The notes beneath the pieces were generated by a model, which had not been told where the DNA came from, ran no database searches, and worked only from the letters and a program-made list of their open reading frames with translations. This document shows, one piece after another, positions 35,605 to 44,869 of a stretch of DNA of 64,000 bases (position 1 is its first letter; every line of letters begins with the position of its first letter). This DNA is from Kutzneria sp. CA-103260. GTDB lineage: Bacteria > Actinomycetota > Actinomycetes > Mycobacteriales > Pseudonocardiaceae. The translations under genes and the position numbers were made by a program. The stretch covers positions 5,146,001 through 5,210,000 of the forward strand of contig NZ_CP073318.1 in NCBI RefSeq assembly GCF_018263855.1, read 5' to 3'.

Positions 35605-36603
35605 TCACACTCGGTCGTGCAGTCCGTGCAGTTGCAGCGCGTCCCGCAGGCTCAGCGCGAGCGCCGCCGGGTCGTGCCGGTCGGCGGCGCCCCCGGCCGT
35701 CACGGTGGACAGGTGCGCCGTCGCCCCCAGCGAGGCCGCGGCAGTGCGCAGCCGCTCCGGGGTCGGCACCGAGTCCCCGTCGGCGATCACGGCGTCCACC
35801 CGCAGCCTCGGTGCGTGTTGGCAGAGTACGTCCAAGTGCCGTTCCGGTGAGAAACCGGCGGTCTCACCTGGTTGGGGGACGAGGTTGAGCACCACGACCT
35901 TGCACGCGGCGGTGTCGACCAGCGCCTCGTGCAGCTCCGGCACCAGCAGGTGCGGCAGCACGCTGGTGAACCAAGATCCAGGTCCGAGCAGCACCACGTC
36001 CGCGTCGAGCACCGCCCGCACGGCCTGCGGGCAGGCCGCCGGCGGCCCGTTGCGGTCGGCCCGCAGCCGGATCCGCTGCACCTGACCGGGTGTGGTGGCG
36101 ACCGCCACCTGTCCCCTGATCCGGCGAACCGCGGTGACGTCCTCGTCGAGGCCGGTGACGTCCGCCTCGATGTCCAGCGGCACGTTGCACATCGGTAACA
36201 CCCGGCCGCGCAGGCCCATCAGCCGCGCCACCTCGTCCAGCACCGCCACCGGGTCGCCCAGGGTCTCCAGCAGGCCGGCGATCAGCAGGTTGCCCACGGC
36301 GTGGCCGGCCAGCGCCCCGTTGCCGCCGAAGCGGTGCTGGAACACCTCCGACCACATCCGGCCGGCGTCGTCCTCGGCGGCCAGCGCGGCCAGGGCCTTG
36401 CGCAGGTCGCCGGGCGGCAGCAGACCGAGCTCGCGGCGCAGCCGGCCGGAGGAGCCGCCGTCGTCGGCCACGGTGACCACGGCCGTCACGTCCGGGGTGA
36501 GCAGCCGCAGGGCGCGCAGGGTCGCCTGCAGGCCGTGGCCCCCGCCGAGGGCCACCGCCCGGAGGGGCTTGTCGTGCGCGCCGGACGGCTGCACGGGGAT
36601 CAC
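35605..36603 (-). CDS. yvcK: YvcK/CofD-like UDP-sugar-binding protein
   Basis: This 332-aa protein belongs to the YvcK (gluconeogenesis factor, CofD-like) family, which binds UDP-GlcNAc and links carbon supply to cell-wall synthesis in Bacillus and mycobacteria. Signature stretches are VALGGGHGLQATLRAL near residue 17 and VADDGGSSGRLR near 45. GTG 36603 overlaps the rapZ stop (GTGA). Its place in the rapZ-yvcK-whiA order supports the assignment. Confidence 0.93.
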   Translation of the reverse strand: MIPVQPSGAHDKPLRAVALGGGHGLQATLRALRLLTPDVTAVVTVADDGGSSGRLRRELGLLPPGDLRKALAALAAEDDAGRMWSEVFQHRFGGNGALAGHAVGNLLIAGLLETLGDPVAVLDEVARLMGLRGRVLPMCNVPLDIEADVTGLDEDVTAVRRIRGQVAVATTPGQVQRIRLRADRNGPPAACPQAVRAVLDADVVLLGPGSWFTSVLPHLLVPELHEALVDTAACKVVVLNLVPQPGETAGFSPERHLDVLCQHAPRLRVDAVIADGDSVPTPERLRTAAASLGATAHLSTVTAGGAADRHDPAALALSLRDALQLHGLHDRV

Positions 36604-37484
36604 TCGCGCCCCAGGTCGCGGTGCACGACCTTGACGGTCATCCCGTCCTCCGTCGACAGCAGAGCTGAAAGTTCTTCGGAAATCGCCACACTTCGGTGCT
36701 TACCACCAGTGCAACCCACGGCCAAGGTCAGGTAGCGCTTGCCCTCGCGGCGGTAGCCGGCCCCGATCAGCTTGAGCAGCTCGTGGTAGCGGTCCAGGAA
36801 CTCCTCCGCGCCCTCCTGGCTGAGCACGTAGTTGCGCACGTCGGCGTCCAGGCCGGTCTGCTCGCGCAGCTCCGGGATCCAGAACGGGTTGGGCAGGAAG
36901 CGCACGTCCATCACCAGGTCGGCGTCCATCGGCAGGCCGTACTTGTAGCCGAAGGAGAGTACGGTGACCCGGGTGCGGGCGCTGGTCTCGCTGCCGAAGG
37001 TGTCCTCGATCTTGGCCCGCAGCTGGTGCACCGACAGGGCGCTGGTGTCCAGCACCAGGTCGGCGGCCTCGCGCAGCGGCGTGAGCAGCAGGCGCTCAGC
37101 GGCGATGCCGTCGGCCAGCCGGCCGTCGCCCTGCAGCGGGTGGCCGCGGCGGACCGACTCGAACCGGCGCACCAGCACGTCGTCGGTGGCCTCCAGGAAC
37201 AGCACGCGGGGCTTGTAGCCGCGGGCGTCCAGGTCCTTGATGATGGCGGCCAGGTCGTCGGTGAAAGCGCGGCTGCGCACGTCCATCACCACCGCGACCC
37301 GGGTGATCGCGCCCCGGGCCTGCGCGCCCAGCTCCACCATGGTGGCGATCAGCTCCGGCGGCAGGTTGTCCACGACGAACCAGCCCAGGTCCTCCAGGCA
37401 CTTCGCGGCGGTACTGCGGCCGGCGCCGGACAGCCCGGTGACGACGGCGACTTCGATGCCCGACTTGCTGGCGGGTGCACTCAC
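36600..37484 (-). CDS. rapZ: RNase adapter protein RapZ-like nucleotide-binding protein
   Basis: This 294-aa protein has a P-loop GLSGAGRS at residues 17-24 and a C-terminal domain with VGCTGGKHRSVAI. It belongs to the RapZ/YvcJ family. In E. coli RapZ directs RNase E to the GlmZ small RNA; in actinobacteria the partner RNA is not established, so the molecular role is inferred only at family level. It overlaps uvrC and yvcK by four bases each. Confidence 0.93.
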   Translation of the reverse strand: MSAPASKSGIEVAVVTGLSGAGRSTAAKCLEDLGWFVVDNLPPELIATMVELGAQARGAITRVAVVMDVRSRAFTDDLAAIIKDLDARGYKPRVLFLEATDDVLVRRFESVRRGHPLQGDGRLADGIAAERLLLTPLREAADLVLDTSALSVHQLRAKIEDTFGSETSARTRVTVLSFGYKYGLPMDADLVMDVRFLPNPFWIPELREQTGLDADVRNYVLSQEGAEEFLDRYHELLKLIGAGYRREGKRYLTLAVGCTGGKHRSVAISEELSALLSTEDGMTVKVVHRDLGRE

Positions 37485-39493
37485 TTCGATTCCCTTTCCT
37501 TCCCGGCACTCGCCAGGGTCGCGTGTACGGCTTCGGCGGTGCGCCGGCCCACGCCGGGCACCCCGCTGATCTCGTCGACAGTGGCCTCACGCAGCTTGCG
37601 CACCGAGCCGAAGTGCTTGAGCAGCGCCGCCTTGCGGGTCTGGCCCAGGCCCGGGACCTGGTCCAGCTCCGAGACGGTCATGCGCTGGCCGCGCTTCTGA
37701 CGGTGGTAGGAGATGGCGAAGCGGTGAGCCTCGTCCCGCACGCGCTGCAACAGGTACAGCGCCTCGCTGGTGCGCGGCAGGATCACCGGATCGGGTTCGC
37801 CGGGGACCCACACCTCCTCCAGGCGCTTGGCCAGCCCGATCACGGCGACGTCGGTGACGCCGAGCTCGGCCAGCACGTCCGCGGCGACGGCCACCTGGGG
37901 CGCGCCACCGTCCACCACGAGCAGGTTCGGTGGATACGCGAACTTACGCGGGCGGCCGGTCTCCGGGTCGAGACCTGCTCGCAGGGTCGAGTCAGCAGCA
38001 CTGTTGCCCGGGCGATCCGGGTCCACCGGGCCGGCGGCTTCCTGTTGGTAGCGGGCGAAGCGGCGGCGGACGACCTCGGCGATCGAGCCCACGTCGCCGC
38101 CCTCCGCGCCCTCACGGATGGCGAACCGGCGGTACTCCGACTTGCGGGCCAGGCCGTCCTCGAAGACCACCAGCGAGGCCACCACGTCGGTGCCCTGCAC
38201 GTGGCTGACGTCGGTGCACTCGATGCGCAGCGGCGCCGAGTCCAGGCCCAGCGCGTCCTGGAGCTCCTGGAGCGCCGCCGACCGGGCGGTCAGGTCGCCG
38301 GCGCGGCGCAGCTTGTGCTGGGCGAAGGCCTCCGCCGCGTTGCGCTGCACCGTCTCCATCAGCGCCCGCTTGTCGCCGCGCTGCGGGATCCGCAGCTGGA
38401 CCCGGGCCCCTCGCAAATCGGACAGCCAGTCGGTGATCGCCTCGGCGTCGTCCGGCAGCTCCGGCACCAGCACCTCGCGCGGCACGGCGCTGCCGGTCTG
38501 CTCCGCGCCTTCGGCCATGTCGGCCTGGTCGCCGTAGAACTGGCTGAGGAACTGGTCCACCAGGCCGGCGGTGTCGGTCTCCGCTGGATCGACACTCGCG
38601 TCCGCAAGCGACCCTTCGGCTTTGTCGATCACCCAACCGCGCTGGCCGCGAACTCGCCCGCCGCGGACGTGGAACACCTGGACCGAGGCTTCCAGCTCGT
38701 CCTGGGCGAACGCCACGACGTCGGCGTCGGTGCCGTCGCCGAGCACGACCGCCTGCTTCTCCAGCGCCATCTTCGCTGCGTTCAGGTCGTCGCGCAGCCG
38801 GGCCGCCCGCTCGAACTCCAGTTCCTCGGAGGCGGCCAGCATCTCCCGCTCCAGCCGCCGGATCAGGCCGTCGGTCCGGCCGGCCAGGAAGTCGCAGAAG
38901 TCCTCGACGATGTCCCGGTGCTCGGCCGCCGACACCTTGCCCACGCACGGGGCCGAGCACTTGTCGATGTAGCCCAGCAGGCACGGCCGGCCGATCTGGC
39001 CGTGCCGCTTGAACACCCCGTTCGAGCAGGTTCGGGCCGGGAAGACCCGCAGCAGCAGGTCCAACGTCTCGCGGATCGCCCAGGCATGCGAGTACGGGCC
39101 GAAATAGCGCACCCCCTTGCGCCGGGGGCCGCGATAGACGTGCAGGCGCGGGAATTCCTCGTTCAGCGTCACCGCCAGCACCGGGTACGACTTGTCGTCC
39201 CGATAGCGGACGTTGAAGCGCGGGTCGAACTCCTTGATCCAGGAGTACTCCAGCTGCAGCGCCTCGACCTCGGTCGCCACCACCGTCCACTCGACGCTGG
39301 CCGCCGTGGTCACCATCTGCCGGGTGCGCGGATGCAGCGTCGCCACGTCGGCGAAGTAGGAGGACAGGCGACTGCGCAGGCTCTTGGCCTTGCCGACGTA
39401 GATCACCCGGCGGTGCTGGTCGCGGAACTTGTACACGCCAGGGTTGTCGGGGATCGTGCCTGGTGCTGGGCGATAGGTCGACGGGTCGGCCAC
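37481..39493 (-). CDS. uvrC: Excinuclease ABC subunit C
   Basis: UvrC (670 aa) makes both incisions around DNA lesions in nucleotide excision repair. It contains an N-terminal GIY-YIG nuclease (GVYKFRD...VIYVGKAKSLRSRL near residues 19-45) and a Cys-rich segment (C-S-A-P-C near 180). A UVR domain near 215-250, the RNase H-like domain with CTDVSHVQG near 410 and a C-terminal helix-hairpin-helix pair complete it. It is the first gene of the uvrC-rapZ-yvcK-whiA run; the upstream hairpin separates it from the Rieske gene. Confidence 0.97.
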   Translation of the reverse strand: MADPSTYRPAPGTIPDNPGVYKFRDQHRRVIYVGKAKSLRSRLSSYFADVATLHPRTRQMVTTAASVEWTVVATEVEALQLEYSWIKEFDPRFNVRYRDDKSYPVLAVTLNEEFPRLHVYRGPRRKGVRYFGPYSHAWAIRETLDLLLRVFPARTCSNGVFKRHGQIGRPCLLGYIDKCSAPCVGKVSAAEHRDIVEDFCDFLAGRTDGLIRRLEREMLAASEELEFERAARLRDDLNAAKMALEKQAVVLGDGTDADVVAFAQDELEASVQVFHVRGGRVRGQRGWVIDKAEGSLADASVDPAETDTAGLVDQFLSQFYGDQADMAEGAEQTGSAVPREVLVPELPDDAEAITDWLSDLRGARVQLRIPQRGDKRALMETVQRNAAEAFAQHKLRRAGDLTARSAALQELQDALGLDSAPLRIECTDVSHVQGTDVVASLVVFEDGLARKSEYRRFAIREGAEGGDVGSIAEVVRRRFARYQQEAAGPVDPDRPGNSAADSTLRAGLDPETGRPRKFAYPPNLLVVDGGAPQVAVAADVLAELGVTDVAVIGLAKRLEEVWVPGEPDPVILPRTSEALYLLQRVRDEAHRFAISYHRQKRGQRMTVSELDQVPGLGQTRKAALLKHFGSVRKLREATVDEISGVPGVGRRTAEAVHATLASAGKERESK

Positions 39494-39523
39494 CCGTCAA
39501 GCCTACGGCGGCGGTCTGACAGT

Positions 39524-39554
39524 TCCCGCACGCGGTCGGCGACCGCGTGCGGGA
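39524..39554. terminator. 14-bp terminator hairpin after the Rieske gene
   Basis: TCCCGCACGCGGTC (39524-39537) pairs with 39541-39554 around a GGC loop. It lies 7 bases beyond the Rieske stop and 30 bases before uvrC. Confidence 0.8.
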
Positions 39555-39561
39555 GCGGCGA

Positions 39562-40026
39562 TCAGGCCAGTACGACGGCGGCGCCGTTGACCTTCACGTT
39601 GACCGTGGTCAGGCCGGTGGTGGCCGGGCCCTTCTTCAGGGAGCCGGTGGCCGCGTCGAACTGGCTGCCGTGCCCCGGGCAGGTGATGGTGCCGCCCTGC
39701 GGCACGCCCACCGTGACGCCCTGGTGCGGGCAGGTGGCGCTGAACGCCTTGACCTCACCGGCGGCCGGCTGGACCAGCAGCAGCTTGCTGCCGCTGCCGC
39801 CCGGCGCGTCGACCAGCAGGCCGCCGCCGACCGGGACCTGGGCCAGCTTCGCGACCTCGGTGCCGGCCGCGGCCTGCGGCTGGCTCCCGGTGTTGGTGCC
39901 CGAGCCGGTGCTGGTGGCCGCGCTGCTGCACGCCGTCGTGACCGCGCCGCCGGCGACCAGCGCGGCGACCAGGCCGCAGAGCACCTGGCGGCGGTTCGGG
40001 TTGGCGATGACCTCGGGCGTGTTCAA
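39562..40026 (-). CDS. Tat-exported Rieske [2Fe-2S] lipoprotein
   Basis: This 154-aa protein has a twin-Arg signal (NRRQVLCG, Arg12-Arg13) ending in a lipobox-like TTAC (Cys33). A Ser/Thr/Gly linker follows, then a Rieske domain with CPH (Cys99, His101) and CPGH (Cys116, His119) as cluster ligands. It is therefore predicted to be a folded iron-sulfur lipoprotein on the outer face of the membrane, probably in electron transfer. TTG 40026 is the start, with GGAGG six bases upstream. No redox partner gene is adjacent. Confidence 0.88.
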   Translation of the reverse strand: MNTPEVIANPNRRQVLCGLVAALVAGGAVTTACSSAATSTGSGTNTGSQPQAAAGTEVAKLAQVPVGGGLLVDAPGGSGSKLLLVQPAAGEVKAFSATCPHQGVTVGVPQGGTITCPGHGSQFDAATGSLKKGPATTGLTTVNVKVNGAAVVLA

Positions 40027-40191
40027 AACGAGCCTCCGTGCACGTGGTGGGAAGACACAGTCCACCAGATACACGTGTCGGCTCGATCAGGGGTTCATCG
40101 GCATTGCCTGTGAATCGCCCCGAAACATTTCCTCAGGATCCACTCAGAAAAGCCGGGAATGCGATGTCGGCGGCCAATTCCGACAAAGGTC

Positions 40192-40226
40192 GGCGCCCAC
40201 CCGCGCCCCGAACGCGGGCGGGCGCC
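40192..40226. terminator. Terminator hairpin after the 166-aa hypothetical gene
   Basis: GGCGCCCACCCGC (40192-40204) pairs with GCGGGCGGGCGCC (40214-40226) with one mismatch, about 20 bases beyond the minus-strand stop at 40247. Confidence 0.65.
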
Positions 40227-40246
40227 GAGTTCCCCGCGACAGGGCT

Positions 40247-40747
40247 CTAGTTGGCCGTGCTGGCGATGGTGCGGGCCACCGCGAGCACGGCGGTGAACGG
40301 CGGCAGCCAGTGCCGGCTGAAGGAGGGGGCGTTGGCCCAGCGGACCCGGCCGTAGGGGGTCATGGTCGGCGGCAGCACGATGCTGCTGGGCGAGCGCACG
40401 AACCGGATCTCGGACGGCGTGCGCAGCTGGGCCGGCAGCAGCGCGACCAGCTCGGCCAGGAACACCCAGTTCTCCTGGGGGCTCGGGATGACCAGGGTGG
40501 GCCCGGCGAGCATGCGGGCCCGCAGCTCGGCCAGCACGGCGGAGCCGATGCGGGCGGGCATCACGATCGCGGTGGTGGTCGGCCCGAGCGGCAGCAGCAC
40601 GCCCTGCTCGGTGACGTTGACCTTCCAACCGAGCATCCGGTAGTTGGCGACGACCTCGCCAAGGGTCCGGCCGAAGCTGCTCTCGGGCGGCTGCGGCGGT
40701 TGCACGACGGCCTGCGGGACTCGTGGTGGCTGGGTCGAGGTACGCAT
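40247..40747 (-). CDS. Conserved hypothetical protein, 166 aa
   Basis: I do not recognise a named family with confidence. The first 30 residues are Pro/Gln/Thr-rich, and a compact alpha/beta domain follows (residues 30-150) with conspicuous strands VLLPLGPTTTAIVMPAR and WVFLAELVAL. There is no signal peptide or membrane helix. ATG 40747 has GGGAGGA about eight bases upstream; a longer in-frame reading from 40855 is low-complexity and less likely. It is divergent from a large HTH/TPR regulator across 247 bases, which may control it. Confidence 0.65.
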   Translation of the reverse strand: MRTSTQPPRVPQAVVQPPQPPESSFGRTLGEVVANYRMLGWKVNVTEQGVLLPLGPTTTAIVMPARIGSAVLAELRARMLAGPTLVIPSPQENWVFLAELVALLPAQLRTPSEIRFVRSPSSIVLPPTMTPYGRVRWANAPSFSRHWLPPFTAVLAVARTIASTAN

Positions 40748-40994
40748 GGCGGACGTCCTCCCGGGTGGGGCGGTCGCTGCGGCGGTGGCCGGCGGGTTCG
40801 TCGCCGGGCGCCCTGGTGTGCCAGCAGCGTGCGCCGACACGCCGGCCCACTCCAATCCGCACCCGGATGGGTTGTATCCAGCTGCTGCATCACCGGTCCG
40901 GATGAAGGGTCGGCGGTTTCATGCATCAGGTGAATAGACATGCCCCTACCAGCGATTACACTGTGAACACGCTCAGTGACGGGGGCGAGGTGCC

Positions 40995-42542
40995 ATGGAA
41001 CCGGTCGGGTTACGGCAAGCCAGCACCGGACGAACATGTCCGTGTGGCGCTCGCATCGCGTCCGACAACTCGGACCGCCTGTGCACCGCGTGCCGCAGAG
41101 GCGCGCGGACCGAGGTGTTCGGGCCACCCCCGCTGCCCGAGGGCTTCTGGGACCACCCGGTGCTCGCCGAGGCCTTCGCCGATCAGAGCATGGGCGGCCT
41201 GATAGCAGCGTACCGCCACCATCCGCGGCATCCGTACCGGATCACCCAGGATCGGATGGCGGGCTGGCTGGGCATCAGCCAGGCGCAACTGTCCCGGTAC
41301 GAGAACGGGGAGAACCCGATCGACCGGATCGACAAGCTGCGTGCCTTCGCCGAGGTGCTCGGGGTGCCCCCCGAACGCCTCTGGTTCGACCGCACGGGTC
41401 CTCCCCGACCCCGTGACCCCGAGGGCTCAGGATCCCAGGACGTCTTCACGCCGTCCTGGGACGCGTTGAGCACTGCCCGGTCCGTCGAAGAGGTGACGAG
41501 GAGCGACTTGACACTCAGCAGAAGGGCGGCGCTGACCGCAGGCGCCGCGGTGACGGTAGGACCCGCCCTCGTCGAACCGATGCAGCACTGGCTGACGCCA
41601 CTGCAGCCGCTGGCCAAGTGGGCGGCCGGCGGCGCGATCGGCACGGACGAGCTGGCGGCGATGCGGATGGTCGTCGACGGGCTGCGTGGCTGGTCCGGCG
41701 GCGGCGGAATCGCCCGCAAGGCGGTGCTGGGCCAGCTCAACGAGCTGGCCGAGCGGCTGCGCCGGGCGCCGGACTCGCCCAACACGCAGCAGGCCTTCCA
41801 GGTGGGCGCGGAGCTGGCCAAGATGGCGGCCAGCATGTCGTTCGACGCCGGCCTGCACGACTCGGCCCAGCGCTACTACGTGCTGGCGGTGCGGATGGCC
41901 AAGGCCAGCCGCAACGAGCCGTTCGGCGCGCTGTGCCTGGCCTCGATGGCCCGGCAGATGTTCGACCTCGGTCGCCCCGAGGACGGACTGGAGCTGGTGC
42001 AGCTGGGCCAGTACGGCACCCGCCGCACGGCCACTGCGGGGCTGCGGGCGCTGCTGCACACCCGTGAGGCCTGGGCGTACGCGCTGATGGGCCGGGTGCA
42101 CGAGTTCCACCGGGCGGTCGGCCACGCCCAGGAGTGCTTCGCCGCCCGGGACCGGACGACGGAGCCGCGCTGGAACGCGTCGTTCGACGAGGCGGAGATG
42201 GAGGGGGTGATCGGGGCCCGGCTGCGGGACCTGGCCCGGCACGATCCCACCCAGGCGATGCTGGCCGAGCGGCACATCCGCCGGGCGCTGGCGCTGCGTG
42301 ACCCGTCCAAGGTGCGCAGCCGGGTGTTCGACGTGATCGGCCTGGCCCGCACCCGGCTGGCCACCGGCGAGCCGGAGGCGGCCTGCGAGCTGATCCAGTC
42401 CGTGCTGCCGATGGTGGTGCGGCTGCGGTCGGGCCGGGTCCGGCGCAAGCTCCAGGACTTCGTGACGGAGTCGGCGCACTACCGGCAGCTCAACGCCGTG
42501 CGCGAGGTCCAGGACGCCATCCGGGCGGTCCGCACCGCCTAG
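40995..42542 (+). CDS. XRE-type regulator with N-terminal Zn-ribbon and TPR-like domain
   Basis: This 515-aa protein has three parts. A four-Cys knuckle comes first (Cys15, Cys17, Cys30, Cys33). A helix-turn-helix follows near residues 75-115 (ITQDRMAGWLGISQAQLSRYENG). The long C-terminal region, about 190-510, consists of TPR-like helical repeats. Actinobacterial XRE-TPR proteins often respond to small signals or peptides; no ligand can be inferred. ATG 40995 has GCGAGG upstream. A strong terminator follows. It is divergent from the 166-aa hypothetical gene. Confidence 0.82.
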   Translation: MEPVGLRQASTGRTCPCGARIASDNSDRLCTACRRGARTEVFGPPPLPEGFWDHPVLAEAFADQSMGGLIAAYRHHPRHPYRITQDRMAGWLGISQAQLSRYENGENPIDRIDKLRAFAEVLGVPPERLWFDRTGPPRPRDPEGSGSQDVFTPSWDALSTARSVEEVTRSDLTLSRRAALTAGAAVTVGPALVEPMQHWLTPLQPLAKWAAGGAIGTDELAAMRMVVDGLRGWSGGGGIARKAVLGQLNELAERLRRAPDSPNTQQAFQVGAELAKMAASMSFDAGLHDSAQRYYVLAVRMAKASRNEPFGALCLASMARQMFDLGRPEDGLELVQLGQYGTRRTATAGLRALLHTREAWAYALMGRVHEFHRAVGHAQECFAARDRTTEPRWNASFDEAEMEGVIGARLRDLARHDPTQAMLAERHIRRALALRDPSKVRSRVFDVIGLARTRLATGEPEAACELIQSVLPMVVRLRSGRVRRKLQDFVTESAHYRQLNAVREVQDAIRAVRTA

Positions 42543-42550
42543 TCGGGAAT

Positions 42551-42589
42551 ATGAGGAAGCCCAGGCCTTTCCGGCCTGGGCTTCCTCAT
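42551..42589. terminator. Perfect 17-bp terminator between convergent genes
   Basis: Arms 42551-42567 and 42573-42589 (ATGAGGAAGCCCAGGCC stem) are perfectly complementary, with loop TTTCC. It is placed between the XRE-TPR gene (+) and the PH-domain gene (-), so it can serve both. Confidence 0.88.
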
Positions 42590-42635
42590 TGACGAGCGGT
42601 TATCCGAGTCTCCCGGGGCATCCACGCGTTCGGGC

Positions 42636-43100
42636 TCAGGCGTGGGGCTGGGTGGTGGCCTCGCGGTAGTTGGTGGCGTCCTTGTACAGGGAGCGCAGGG
42701 CCCGCATGGCGGTCACCGCGCGGGCGCCGTCGGCGGCCTGCACGGCCATGATGGAGACGTACTCGTCGGCCGGCAGGTCCAGCCGGGCCCACGCGGCGCC
42801 GTCGGGGAAGCTCAGCCCGCGGACCTCGCTCCAGGCGTAGCGGGTGGCGCCCAGCAGGTTGCGGACCTCGATCCACTCCTCCTGCGCCCGCACCCGGGGC
42901 CGGGTCAGCAGCAGCACGCCGCAGGCCAGGAACACGCCCACCATGGCCATGGCGATCTGGTCGGACACCTCGAAGTAGGCGCCGGTCGGGGTGTTGCGCA
43001 GCAGGATCGCGATCACCACGAACACGGCGACCAGCCCGAACGCCACCGGCACGGCGACGAAGCGCACCCGCCGGGGCCGGAACGTCACCGGGGCACTCAT
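42636..43100 (-). CDS. PH-domain membrane protein
   Basis: This 154-aa protein has two membrane helices (about residues 14-33 and 48-66) followed by a bacterial pleckstrin-homology-like domain (RVRAQEEWIEVRNLL, then YAWSEVRGLSFP). Similar genes commonly follow ribH in actinobacteria, which supports an operon position but gives no function. Its ATG at 43100 overlaps the ribH TGA (ATGA), and a terminator follows it, so it is the last gene of the riboflavin run. Confidence 0.85.
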   Translation of the reverse strand: MSAPVTFRPRRVRFVAVPVAFGLVAVFVVIAILLRNTPTGAYFEVSDQIAMAMVGVFLACGVLLLTRPRVRAQEEWIEVRNLLGATRYAWSEVRGLSFPDGAAWARLDLPADEYVSIMAVQAADGARAVTAMRALRSLYKDATNYREATTQPHA

Positions 43101-43597
43101 GCCAGCCCCCGATCCGTCCACGGCTTGTGGATGTTGCGCAGCTGCACGGCGGTGTCCAGGGCGGCCACGCAGGCCTCGAAGCCCTTGTCCTCGGCCGAGG
43201 ACGGCATGCCGCAGCGGTCCAGCGCCTGCTGCTCGGTGTCGCAGGTGAGCACCCCATTGCCGATCGGCGTGCCCTCGTCCAGCGACACCCGGGTCAGCCC
43301 GGCCGTCACGGCGTCGCACACGTACTCGAAGTGCGGGGTGCCGCCGCGGATCACCACACCCAGGGCCACCACCGCGTCGTGGTGCTTGGCCAGGGCCTGG
43401 GCCACCACCGGCAGCTCGATCGCCCCGGCCACCCGCACCACGGTCGGCTCCTTGACGCCCGCCTTGGACGCCGCGGTCAGCGCCCGCTCCAGCAGGTTCG
43501 ACGTGATCGTCTCGTGCCATCGGGTGGCCACCACCGCCAGCCGCAGGTCCTCACACCACTGCGGCACCGAGATGGTCGGCCGGCCGTCCCCACTCAT
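43097..43597 (-). CDS. ribH: 6,7-dimethyl-8-ribityllumazine synthase
   Basis: Lumazine synthase (166 aa) condenses 3,4-dihydroxy-2-butanone-4-phosphate with the ribityl-aminopyrimidine, the penultimate riboflavin step, usually as an icosahedral 60-mer. It shows VVATRWHETITSNLLE near residue 22, the substrate loop GAIELP near 58 and ALGVVIRGGTPHFEYV near 79 with the catalytic His. It follows ribBA by 12 bases. Confidence 0.95.
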   Translation of the reverse strand: MSGDGRPTISVPQWCEDLRLAVVATRWHETITSNLLERALTAASKAGVKEPTVVRVAGAIELPVVAQALAKHHDAVVALGVVIRGGTPHFEYVCDAVTAGLTRVSLDEGTPIGNGVLTCDTEQQALDRCGMPSSAEDKGFEACVAALDTAVQLRNIHKPWTDRGLA

Positions 43598-43609
43598 CGC
43601 TGCGCTCCG

Positions 43610-44869
43610 TCATTCATCGTCGCTACTCGTGGACTCGTACTGCTCTAGATGATGCAGGTCGTGTCCCATGCGGTCGCGCTTGGTCCTCAGGTAACGCAGG
43701 TTCTCCGGGTTCGGCCACACCGGCAGCGGCACCCGGTCGACCACCTTCAGGCCGTATCCCTCCAGGCCAACCCGCTTGTCCGGGTTGTTGGTGAGCAGCC
43801 GCATCGACTTGATGCCCAGGTCCACGAGGATCTGCGCGCCGGTGCCGTAGTCGCGGGCGTCGGCCGGCAGGCCCTGCGCCAGGTTGGCGTCCACGGTGTC
43901 CGCGCCCCGGTCCTGGAGCTGGTAGGCCTGGAGCTTGTGCAGCAGGCCGATGCCCCGGCCCTCGTGCCCGCGCATGTACAGCACGACGCCGCGGCCCTCG
44001 GCGGCGACGGCCTCCATGGCGGCGTCCAGCTGCGGGCCGCAGTCGCAGCGCAGCGAGCCGAACACGTCGCCGGTCAGGCACTCGGAGTGCACCCGGACCA
44101 GCAGGTCCTCGCCGTCGCCGATCTCGCCCTTGACCAGCGCGATGTGCTCGATGCCGTCCAGCTTCGAGTCGTAGCCGACGGCGGTGAACTCGCCGTGCGC
44201 GGTGGGGATGCGGGCGTCGGCGACCCGGATCACGTGCCGCTCGGTGCGGCGGCGGTAGGCGATCAGGTCGGCGATGGTGATCATCTGGAGCTCGTGCTCC
44301 GCGGCGAACACGGTCAGCTCGTCACGGCGGGCCATGTCGCCCTCGTCCTTCTGGCTGACGATCTCGCACAGCACGCCGGCCGGTTGCAGACCGGCCAGCA
44401 CGGCCAGGTCCACGGCCGCCTCGGTGTGGCCGGCGCGGCGCAGCACACCGCCCTCCCGGGCGCGTAGCGGCACCACGTGGCCGGGCCGGTTGAAGTCGCC
44501 GGGCACCGACTGGGGATCGGCCAGCAGCCGGATGGTGTGCGCGCGGTCGGCGGCGGAGATGCCGGTGGTCACGCCCTGGCGCGCGTCCACCGTGACCGTG
44601 TAGGCGGTGCCGCGGGCGTCCTGGTTGGTGTGGAACATCGGCGGCAGGTCCAGCCGGTCGCACACCGACTCGGGCAGCGGCACGCAGATGTAGCCGGAGG
44701 TGTAGCGCACCATGAAGGCGATCAGCTCGGGCGTGGCCTTCTCGGCCGCGAAGATCAGGTCGCCCTCGTTCTCGCGGTCCTCGTCGTCGACCACCACGAC
44801 CGCCTTGCCGGCGGCTATGTCGGCGATGGCCTGCTCGATGGCGGCGTTCGCGCTGATGGGGTTGCTCAT
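43610..44869 (-). CDS. ribBA: Bifunctional DHBP synthase / GTP cyclohydrolase II
   Basis: This 419-aa fusion provides both riboflavin precursors. The N-terminal half (about 1-205) is 3,4-dihydroxy-2-butanone-4-phosphate synthase, with DDEDRENEGDL near residue 27. The C-terminal half (about 210-400) is GTP cyclohydrolase II, with HSECLTGDVF, LRCDCGPQ zinc ligands and RGHEGRGIG. ATG 44869 overlaps the ribE TGA by one base. The frame is open upstream, but that stretch is only the opposite reading of ribE. Confidence 0.96.
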   Translation of the reverse strand: MSNPISANAAIEQAIADIAAGKAVVVVDDEDRENEGDLIFAAEKATPELIAFMVRYTSGYICVPLPESVCDRLDLPPMFHTNQDARGTAYTVTVDARQGVTTGISAADRAHTIRLLADPQSVPGDFNRPGHVVPLRAREGGVLRRAGHTEAAVDLAVLAGLQPAGVLCEIVSQKDEGDMARRDELTVFAAEHELQMITIADLIAYRRRTERHVIRVADARIPTAHGEFTAVGYDSKLDGIEHIALVKGEIGDGEDLLVRVHSECLTGDVFGSLRCDCGPQLDAAMEAVAAEGRGVVLYMRGHEGRGIGLLHKLQAYQLQDRGADTVDANLAQGLPADARDYGTGAQILVDLGIKSMRLLTNNPDKRVGLEGYGLKVVDRVPLPVWPNPENLRYLRTKRDRMGHDLHHLEQYESTSSDDE

